A DNA stretch of 64,000 nt. Source: Flavobacterium resistens (GTDB lineage Bacteria; Bacteroidota; Bacteroidia; Flavobacteriales; Flavobacteriaceae). The notes beneath the pieces are model-generated. The model saw nothing but the letters and a program-made list of their open reading frames with translations, was not told where the DNA came from and searched no databases. Positions within the stretch are counted from its first letter, which is position 1. The number at the start of each line of letters is the position of its first letter. Positions 58,718-64,000 of the stretch are shown one piece after another. Where the stretch lies: positions 186,001-250,000 of the forward strand of contig NZ_FXTA01000004.1 in the NCBI RefSeq assembly GCF_900182645.1, read 5' to 3'. A program made the translations under genes and the position numbers.

Positions 58718-59713
58718 TTAATCCAAAGACTCGGTTAATTTTCTAAATACAGATTTTGCGTCTTTTCCTTCGTATAAAACAGCATAAACAGCGTTTATAA
58801 TAGGCGTTTTTGCACCGTAACCCTGATTTAGTTTATAAGCACTTTTTGTTGCGTAATAACCTTCGGCAACCATGCTCATTTCCATCATAGCGCTTTTTAC
58901 AGTATATCCTTTTCCAATCATATTTCCGAACATTCTATTTCTTGAGAAAACAGAATATCCAGTAACCAATAAATCGCCCAAATAAGCCGAATCATTGATG
59001 TTACGTTTCATTTTATGTACTTTTCTGATGAATTTCTTCATTTCACGAATCGCATTACTCATTAAAACCGACTGGAAGTTGTCGCCATAACCTAAACCAT
59101 GCGCAATTCCGGCAGCAATAGAATAAATGTTTTTCAGCATCGCTGCATATTCAGTTCCGATAATGTCGTCTGAAATTTTAGCTTTTATATAATTTCCAGA
59201 AAGTGACTTGGCAACATTACAGGCTTTTTCAGGATCACCACAAGCAATTGTCAAATACGAAAGTCTTTCTAGTGCTACTTCCTCTGCGTGACAAGGACCT
59301 GTAATAACGCCAATATTGTAATATGGAATATCATATTGAATATGGAAATGTTCTCCTACAATTAAGCTTGTTTCAGGAACGATTCCTTTAATTGCCGAGA
59401 AAATAATTTTGTCTGACAAAGAAACCGTCATGTTTTTCATTTCGGCATCTAAAAAGGCAGATGGGATAGCGAAGATTAAATAATCGGCATATTCAATTGC
59501 TTCGTTGATATTGTTGGTTAATTTAAGTTTTTTAGTGTCAAACTCTACTGAACTTAAATAGTTTGGATTGTGTTTGTATTTTTCAATGTGCTCGATTGCA
59601 GCATCGTTGCGCATGTACCATGCAATCTCAGATTGATTTACGCATAACATTTTTGCAATTGCAGTTGCCCAGCTTCCTCCACCAATTACTGCAAACTTTA
59701 AATTTTCGCTCAT
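58718..59713 (-). CDS. gpsA: NAD(P)H-dependent glycerol-3-phosphate dehydrogenase
   Basis: This 331-aa cytosolic enzyme reduces dihydroxyacetone phosphate to sn-glycerol-3-phosphate for phospholipid synthesis. The Rossmann motif is near the N terminus (AVIGGGSWATAIAKML). SAIKGIVPE, the GPCHAEEVA motif, and the catalytic Lys region KNIYSIAAGIAHGLGYGDN are visible. The substrate-binding segment SRNRMFGNMIGKG, where the family often has GRN, follows. Length is normal. The ATG at 59713 follows a TACTTTTG promoter box by ~20 bp. It is monocistronic. Confidence 0.97.
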   Translation of the reverse strand: MSENLKFAVIGGGSWATAIAKMLCVNQSEIAWYMRNDAAIEHIEKYKHNPNYLSSVEFDTKKLKLTNNINEAIEYADYLIFAIPSAFLDAEMKNMTVSLSDKIIFSAIKGIVPETSLIVGEHFHIQYDIPYYNIGVITGPCHAEEVALERLSYLTIACGDPEKACNVAKSLSGNYIKAKISDDIIGTEYAAMLKNIYSIAAGIAHGLGYGDNFQSVLMSNAIREMKKFIRKVHKMKRNINDSAYLGDLLVTGYSVFSRNRMFGNMIGKGYTVKSAMMEMSMVAEGYYATKSAYKLNQGYGAKTPIINAVYAVLYEGKDAKSVFRKLTESLD

Positions 59714-59731
59714 TATTTTAATAATTTAAAA

Positions 59732-59739
59732 CAAAAGTA
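59732..59739 (-). promoter_or_regulatory. gpsA promoter -7 box
   Basis: The minus strand reads TACTTTTG, 18 bp before the gpsA ATG. Confidence 0.65.
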
Positions 59740-59951
59740 CTTAATAATGTAGTAATAATACAAAATCTGATTTAAGAAATTTGAAAAACCCCTTTAAATA
59801 CCACGGTTTTTCAAGTGGTTAGAAAAAAAATAAAAAAATATTTTGCATTGTACACAATAAAATAATAAACCTTACGTTGTAAGTGATTATAAATTAAAAT
59901 TTTAATGAGTTTAATAAAAATTGAGTTAGTTAGTTTTGTTTTAGTATTGTG
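59740..59951. other. AT-rich intergenic region without a recognised gene
   Basis: About 210 bp between the gpsA promoter and the next terminator. It holds a CCAC/GTGG hairpin near 59801-59819 and a 15-codon ORF (59904-59951, hydrophobic) that I do not call a gene. Nothing else was recognised. Confidence 0.4.
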
Positions 59952-59988
59952 AAAAGGCGTTCCTAAAGTTATTTTAAGAACGCCTTTT
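59952..59988 (-). terminator. Terminator of the alcohol dehydrogenase gene
   Basis: An 11-bp stem AAAAGGCGTTC/GAACGCCTTTT (59952-59962 with 59978-59988) has a 15-nt loop, 23 bp after the stop on the minus strand. Confidence 0.7.
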
Positions 59989-60011
59989 CTGATTTAATTA
60001 ATTTTGAAAGT

Positions 60012-61169
60012 TTAATAACTCAATTCTACAATTGATTTTACTTTTTCTAAAGTTACCAATTGATTTTCGCCTAAACCTTTCCAGCCTCTTTCATCAAAAC
60101 GATTTACAATAAAATCGGCTGTATTTGAATATTCAGTTGTGTATTGCGAAAGTTTGGTATCCATTCCCATTGTATGGAAAAATTCAACGGTTTTGTTGAT
60201 GGCTTCTTTTGCCACTTCGTCATCAGAACCCGTTAAATTGAAAATGCGTCTTCCGTATTGAGCTAGTTTTCCTTTTTTAGTTTCAAACATTACTGTGTAC
60301 AAACTTGGACCAATAATTGCCAAAGTTCTTGCGTGGTCAATTTCGTATAAAGCAGTCAATTCGTGACCAATCATATGTGTTGCCCAATCGCTTGGAACAC
60401 CTTTTTGAATTAATCCGTTTAAAGCCATTGTACAGCTCCACATAAAGTTAGAAGCCAAAGTATAATCTGTTGGATTTTTGACTACTCCGGGACCAACTTG
60501 AATTAAAGTCTGCAAAATTCCTTCTGCAATTCTGTCCTGAAGAAAAGCGTCATGCGGATATGTCAAGTATTGTTCCATAACATGTGTAAACGCATCTACA
60601 ACACCATTTTCGATTTGTCTTTTTGGTAAAGAAGAAATTACAGTTGGATCACAAATGGAGAATTGAGGGAATAAAGCGCTTCCGCCAGAAGCTAATTTTT
60701 CCTGAGTTGCTTCAATAGTTACCACATAACCCGAATTCATTTCGCTTCCTGTTGCCGGAAGTGTCAAAATGGTTCCAAAAGGCACTGCGTTTTCTTTAAT
60801 TAAAATTCTTTTTTGAAGAATATCAATCGGATTTCCTTGGAAATTAACAGCACCAGAAATAAATTTCACTCCATCGATCACAGATCCACCGCCAACAGCA
60901 AGAATAAAATCGATTTTTTCTGTTTTTATTACATCAACAGCTTTCATTAAAGTTTCAAATCGTGGATTTGGTTCGATTCCGCCAAATTCTACAATTTCAA
61001 AACCTTTTAGATTTTGGATTACCTGATCGTAAATTCCGTTTTTAAAGATACTTCCGCCGCCATAAGCCAATAATATTTTAGCATTTTTTGGAACTAAAGT
61101 CGAAAGTTTTTCTATTTGTCCTTTTCCGAAAATTAAATTCGTCGGATTATATAATTCAAAGTTTAGCAT
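60012..61169 (-). CDS. yqhD: Iron-containing alcohol dehydrogenase (YqhD/BDH-like)
   Basis: This 385-aa NAD(P)H-dependent group III alcohol dehydrogenase probably reduces aldehydes. The N-terminal nucleotide domain shows ILLAYGGGSIFKNGIYDQV and the GGGS motif ILAVGGGSVIDGVKF. The metal-binding residues lie in NGVVDAFTHVMEQYLT (Asp, His), WATHMIGHELTALYEIDHARTLAI (two His) and nearby. These are typical of YqhD and butanol dehydrogenases, which use NADPH and detoxify short aldehydes. It lies downstream of the exported DJ-1-like gene with a 174-bp repeat-rich gap and may share its transcript. No perfect promoter box was found in the gap. Confidence 0.9.
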   Translation of the reverse strand: MLNFELYNPTNLIFGKGQIEKLSTLVPKNAKILLAYGGGSIFKNGIYDQVIQNLKGFEIVEFGGIEPNPRFETLMKAVDVIKTEKIDFILAVGGGSVIDGVKFISGAVNFQGNPIDILQKRILIKENAVPFGTILTLPATGSEMNSGYVVTIEATQEKLASGGSALFPQFSICDPTVISSLPKRQIENGVVDAFTHVMEQYLTYPHDAFLQDRIAEGILQTLIQVGPGVVKNPTDYTLASNFMWSCTMALNGLIQKGVPSDWATHMIGHELTALYEIDHARTLAIIGPSLYTVMFETKKGKLAQYGRRIFNLTGSDDEVAKEAINKTVEFFHTMGMDTKLSQYTTEYSNTADFIVNRFDERGWKGLGENQLVTLEKVKSIVELSY

Positions 61170-61198
61170 TTTTTTTAAGGTTCTAAGATGCTAAGGTT

Positions 61199-61340
61199 CT
61201 AAGGGACTAAGTTTTTTACTTAGTGTCCTCAGAATCTTAGTATCGGGTTATTATTCTTTGTAATTATTATTAAATACTAAATTCTTAAGTGGCTACGATT
61301 AAAAAAAACTTAGAATCTTAGTCGCTCAGAACCTTAGTAC
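61199..61340. repeat. CTAAG/CTTAG repeat region
   Basis: CTAAG words on the left (from about 61182) and CTTAG words on the right (to about 61334) form inverted pairs. The 19-bp block 61199-61217 equals 16798-16816. It fills the gap between the DJ-1-like gene and the alcohol dehydrogenase gene. Confidence 0.7.
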
Positions 61341-61343
61341 CTT

Positions 61344-62105
61344 TTATTTTAATTTTTTCAACAATTTTCCGGCAACCAATTTAGACGAAGCTGGATTTTG
61401 TCCTGTGATTAAAAGTCCATCTTCAACCGCGTATGGTTGCCAGTTTGGGCCTTTTGAAAAAATTCCGCCATTTGATGCTAAAGCATCTTCTAATAAAAAC
61501 GGAACTACTTTTGTCAATCCAACTGCTTCTTCCTCTTCATTAGTAAAACCAGTTATTTTCTTTCCTTTTACTAAATATTGACCATCAACTTTTACGTTTT
61601 TCAAAACGGCAGGCGCGTGACAAACAAAAGCAACTGGCTTTTTATGATTGTAAAATGATTCAATTAAAGTGATCGAATTTCTGTCTTCAACTAAATCCCA
61701 AAGCGGACCGTGACCTCCTGGGTAAAAAACCGCATCGTAATCTTTTTGATTTACTGTCGAAAGTTTTAACGTATGTTTTAATTTTTCTTGTAAAACTTTA
61801 TCTGCATCAAAACGTTTTGTGTCCTCAGTTGCTGAAGCTGGATCAGAGCTTTTTGGATCAATTGGTGGTTGTCCTCCAAGCGGAGATGCAATTGTGATTT
61901 CAACTCCCTGATCTAATAATTCATAATAAGGTGCGGCTAGTTCCTCTGACCAGAATCCTGTTTTTTCTCCTGTGTTGCCCAGTTTATCATTACTGGTCAC
62001 AACAAATAATACTTTTTTCATACCTTTTTTATTTGATTTTTGTGCCAATGCAGAAATGCTTGTGGCTGTAATTGCAATTATTGCGAGTAGTGCTATTTTT
62101 TTCAT
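61344..62105 (-). CDS. Exported DJ-1/PfpI-like (class I amidotransferase fold) protein
   Basis: This 253-aa protein of the Hsp31/HchA-like DJ-1 group has the nucleophile-elbow C162 in VAFVCHAPAVL and an upstream Glu in GFWSEELAAPYY. A FYPGGHGPLWDL motif lines the site. Members act as glyoxalases, deglycases or chaperones and are normally cytosolic. Here a signal-peptide-like N terminus (MKKIALLAIIAITATSISALAQ) suggests export to the periplasm, which is unusual. An internal ATG at codon 29 (MKKVLFVVTSN) could give a cytosolic form. It is divergent from a LysR regulator and followed by the YqhD-like reductase, which fits aldehyde stress. Confidence 0.88.
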   Translation of the reverse strand: MKKIALLAIIAITATSISALAQKSNKKGMKKVLFVVTSNDKLGNTGEKTGFWSEELAAPYYELLDQGVEITIASPLGGQPPIDPKSSDPASATEDTKRFDADKVLQEKLKHTLKLSTVNQKDYDAVFYPGGHGPLWDLVEDRNSITLIESFYNHKKPVAFVCHAPAVLKNVKVDGQYLVKGKKITGFTNEEEEAVGLTKVVPFLLEDALASNGGIFSKGPNWQPYAVEDGLLITGQNPASSKLVAGKLLKKLK

Positions 62106-62122
62106 AAGATTAAATTTTTTGA

Positions 62123-62130
62123 CAAATTTA
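62123..62130 (-). promoter_or_regulatory. -7 box of the DJ-1-like gene
   Basis: The minus strand reads TAAATTTG, 17 bp before the ATG. It is divergent from the LysR promoter 35 bp away. Confidence 0.6.
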
Positions 62131-62164
62131 CGTCTTAAGTGATATCAGTAAAAATAAAATAAAC

Positions 62165-62172
62165 TATGTTTG
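62165..62172 (+). promoter_or_regulatory. -7 box of the LysR gene
   Basis: TATGTTTG lies 19 bp before the ATG at 62192. The two divergent promoters share an 86-bp gap, as is usual for LysR-controlled pairs. Confidence 0.55.
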
Positions 62173-62191
62173 TTATAAATAAATTTATGTC

Positions 62192-63097
62192 ATGGTCAAT
62201 TTAGAATGGTACAGAACATTTAAGGCAGTCTATAAAAACGGAAATTTTTCGGTTGCCGCAAAAGAGTTATTTATGAGCCAGCCTGCCGTTAGTCAGCAAA
62301 TTTCTATGCTTGAAGCGCATGTTGGGAATAAATTATTTGTTCGAAAGTCAAAAGGCGTAGAACCAACGGAATACGCTAAGTTACTGAATAATTTGATAAT
62401 AGATGCGTTGGACAGGCTCGAAAGTGTCGAAACCGGTTTCAGGGCAAAGGCAGAAGATGCAAACCGATTAATTTCGATTGGAATTTCAAAACATCTTTTT
62501 GACTGTGTTGGAGCTCTTTTAATTTCAAAATTTGATTTGATCGATTTTACTTTTGCAGAAAATGATGAGCTATTTGATTTAGTAAATTCTAAAAAACTTG
62601 ATTTTGCGATTACAACAAAACGATTTGACACATTTGATACGGTTTACGAAATTGTTGGTAAAATAAAACTGATATTGGTTGCACCGTCAAGTTTAGATAT
62701 AACCGAATTTCGTCAAAGATTAAAAACAGACAATTTTGCCGAAATTGAACAATGGCTGAATGCTCAGAAATGGTACAGTCATGATGCCCGTATTCCTCAC
62801 ATAAAATTATTTTGGCTTCATGCTTTTAATAAAAAAAGGCCATCGATGATTCCTAATTATATTATTCCTTCAGAATCAGAAATGCTTAGACTTTTGTCTA
62901 AAAATGAGGGTATAGCCGCAACGTGGAATTGTAATGCGAGAAATTATATTAAAGAAAATAAATTGCAATTGGTTTGGAACAGTTTTCATGTGCCAGAAGA
63001 ATTTGTGTATTTATTAGCTCCAAAAAACAATAGTGTAAAGTCGATTTTTGAAGTTATTGAGAAAGAACTTAAATTGTTTTTTGGGAATAGGTTATAG
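62192..63097 (+). CDS. LysR-family transcriptional regulator
   Basis: This 301-aa regulator has an N-terminal winged HTH (residues 1-62: WYRTFKAVYKNGNFSVAAKELFMSQ, here as FSVAAKELFMSQPAVSQQIS and LFVRKSKGVEPTEYA). The C-terminal effector-binding domain (about 88-300) is typical in length. It is divergent from the DJ-1-like gene with an 86-bp shared promoter region, the classic LysR layout. It therefore probably controls that gene and the YqhD-like reductase. The inducer could be an aldehyde such as methylglyoxal, but this is inferred only from the neighbours. Confidence 0.93.
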   Translation: MVNLEWYRTFKAVYKNGNFSVAAKELFMSQPAVSQQISMLEAHVGNKLFVRKSKGVEPTEYAKLLNNLIIDALDRLESVETGFRAKAEDANRLISIGISKHLFDCVGALLISKFDLIDFTFAENDELFDLVNSKKLDFAITTKRFDTFDTVYEIVGKIKLILVAPSSLDITEFRQRLKTDNFAEIEQWLNAQKWYSHDARIPHIKLFWLHAFNKKRPSMIPNYIIPSESEMLRLLSKNEGIAATWNCNARNYIKENKLQLVWNSFHVPEEFVYLLAPKNNSVKSIFEVIEKELKLFFGNRL

Positions 63098-63164
63098 TTT
63101 GATAATGTGTGTTTTATGTTTTTTTTTGTTATTCATAAAACATATGAAAATTCTGCTGTTTTGT

Positions 63165-63195
63165 TTTGATTTTGTTTTGTAAAAAGATAAATTTG
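63165..63195 (+). promoter_or_regulatory. Promoter of the PKD lipoprotein gene
   Basis: TTTG (63165-63168), 19 bp, then TAAATTTG (63188-63195) is a near-ideal Bacteroidota promoter, 28 bp before the ATG. Confidence 0.7.
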
Positions 63196-63223
63196 AGAGA
63201 TGAACCACTAAAAATTTTCAATT

Positions 63224-63577
63224 ATGAAAAAGATTTTGACAATTTCAGTGTTTGCTTTAGTGTTTTTTATTTCTAATTCCTGTAGTAAAGCAGAAGAATC
63301 TATCGTAGATTGTGCTTTCGAAACTGCTAATTCAAAAATACATAATTCTACAGATGCCACTAATCCTAAATTAATGAATTATTCAATTGAATATACCGGG
63401 TCTGGAACTTTACAAAATGTGACATGGACATTTGGGGATGGAAGTACAGGGACTGGTGCCGTCGTTACTCATACTTATGCTGCTGCTGGGACCTATGAAG
63501 CGGTAGCAACTGTTACGGTTAAAAAAGATGGTTCAGAATGTGGTACAACTAAAAAGCGAACTGTTACAGTGAATTAA
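63224..63577 (+). CDS. Small PKD-domain lipoprotein
   Basis: This 117-aa protein has a lipoprotein signal ending ISNSC (Cys 20), followed by SKAEES, an acidic sequence that may direct it to the surface. The rest is one PKD-like beta-sandwich with the signature WTFGDGSTGTG and HTYAAAGTYEAVATVTV. Two further Cys (VDCAFE and SECGTT) could form a disulfide. PKD domains mediate protein or glycan contacts. No enzyme domain is attached, so it may be a binding or structural envelope protein. It is monocistronic, with a strong promoter and a long terminator. Confidence 0.85.
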   Translation: MKKILTISVFALVFFISNSCSKAEESIVDCAFETANSKIHNSTDATNPKLMNYSIEYTGSGTLQNVTWTFGDGSTGTGAVVTHTYAAAGTYEAVATVTVKKDGSECGTTKKRTVTVN

Positions 63578-63590
63578 TGCTAAAGCATAA

Positions 63591-63635
63591 AAATAAATAT
63601 GGCCTGATTTTTTTTAAATCAGGCCATATTTATTT
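63591..63635. terminator. Bidirectional terminator
   Basis: A perfect 20-bp stem (63591-63610 with 63616-63635) has a T5 loop and overlaps the nadD stop codon by three bases. It serves the PKD gene and nadD. Confidence 0.9.
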
Positions 63636-64000
63636 TTTATAAAAATTATTGTGGTCAATATATTCCCAAACTTTTGGAGGAAGTAAAGGCTGAATATTTT
63701 TTCCTTCTTTAATGTTGTTTCTAATAAAAGTCGAGGAAATTTCTACAATAGGCGCATCAATTACATGAATTTTCGGATGTGATTTTAATTCGGTGTTTTC
63801 AGGTTCATCAGAAATTCTTGGATACACATAAATATCATGATTTTCAAGAATTACTTCATAATTTCTCCATTTATGAAACGTTTTCAGATTGTCTTCACCC
63901 ATAATTAATGAAAACTCATGATTTGGATATTTTTCCTGTAAATGAGCGAGCGTGATTACGGTATAACTCGGCTGAGGCAATTTAAACTCAATATCCGATG
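63630..64000 (-). CDS. nadD: Nicotinate-nucleotide adenylyltransferase, 5' truncated
   Basis: This enzyme adenylates nicotinate mononucleotide in NAD synthesis. Only the C-terminal ~123 residues lie in the window, since the frame is open to the right edge and the start lies beyond it. Family features seen are FKLPQPSYTV, FSLIMGEDNLKTFHKW (the G-x-D-x3-x-F-x-KW motif), the central HDIYVYPR, and the nucleotidyltransferase signature EISSTFIRNNIKEG ([ST]-x-[ST]-x-IR). The C terminus VWEYIDHNNFY is also typical. Its stop lies in the arm of the shared terminator. Confidence 0.95.
   Translation of the reverse strand, partial: SDIEFKLPQPSYTVITLAHLQEKYPNHEFSLIMGEDNLKTFHKWRNYEVILENHDIYVYPRISDEPENTELKSHPKIHVIDAPIVEISSTFIRNNIKEGKNIQPLLPPKVWEYIDHNNFYKK

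Noticed and set aside
59904..59951. A 15-codon hydrophobic ORF directly before the 59952-59988 hairpin.
   Set aside because: No clear promoter, very short, and the hairpin is explained as the terminator of the convergent alcohol dehydrogenase gene.

Overview
This window reads as chromosomal DNA from a Bacteroidota bacterium, most likely Flavobacterium or a close relative. It is AT-rich and carries many type IX secretion (T9SS) and SusC/SusD-type proteins. Almost every promoter I could place has the Bacteroidota -7 box TAnnTTTG rather than an E. coli -10 box, and there are no Shine-Dalgarno sequences. No rRNA, tRNA, CRISPR array or intact insertion sequence was found. The first gene (a T9SS cargo protein) and the last (nadD) are cut by the window edges.

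Left part (1-28,000) is mostly core genome in short units: bioB, ribF, comF, glyS, thiL and lepA. Between them lie secreted or regulatory genes: a T9SS metzincin protease, a LytTR regulator with a Glu at the receiver phosphorylation site, a 78-aa exported protein, a TPR-lipoprotein histidine kinase overlapping its response regulator, and a 1351-aa T9SS adhesin with eight internal repeats. A DinB-like pair faces a WYL regulator, followed by two unknown membrane proteins.

Centre (26,444-51,493) is a 23-kb polysaccharide utilization locus (PUL) whose enzyme set points to acetylated, fucosylated xyloglucan. It runs SusC, SusD, a surface glycan-binding lipoprotein, GH2 beta-galactosidase, GH31 alpha-xylosidase of YicI type, GH97, GH39, GH3, a BACON-GH5 endo-xyloglucanase, a CE20-like acetylesterase and a GH95 alpha-L-fucosidase. 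In outline, the lipoprotein GH5 would cut the backbone at the surface and SusCD would import oligosaccharides. The esterase, GH95, GH2, GH31 and GH3 would then strip acetyl, fucose, galactose, xylose and glucose in turn. No hybrid two-component sensor or ECF sigma/anti-sigma pair is linked. Instead two tandem Nudix-winged-helix proteins with damaged Nudix boxes, resembling NrtR/AraR-type sugar-sensing repressors, are divergent from susC.

The gaps between the PUL enzyme genes are full of different palindromic elements. They include a 140-150 bp element with long terminal inverted repeats present twice in opposite orientation, a GC-rich 71-nt cloverleaf-like fold, a 14-bp tandem repeat and several perfect hairpins.

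Right part (51,790-64,000) returns to short units: an exported hydrolase with an outer-membrane protein, an AraC regulator, a Panacea-domain gene 1 bp from a small two-TM protein (a candidate toxin-antitoxin pair), cvpA, pheS, gpsA, an iron alcohol dehydrogenase with an exported DJ-1-like protein and divergent LysR regulator, a PKD lipoprotein and nadD. Many start codons were re-chosen because the most upstream possible start lies inside or too near a -7 promoter box.
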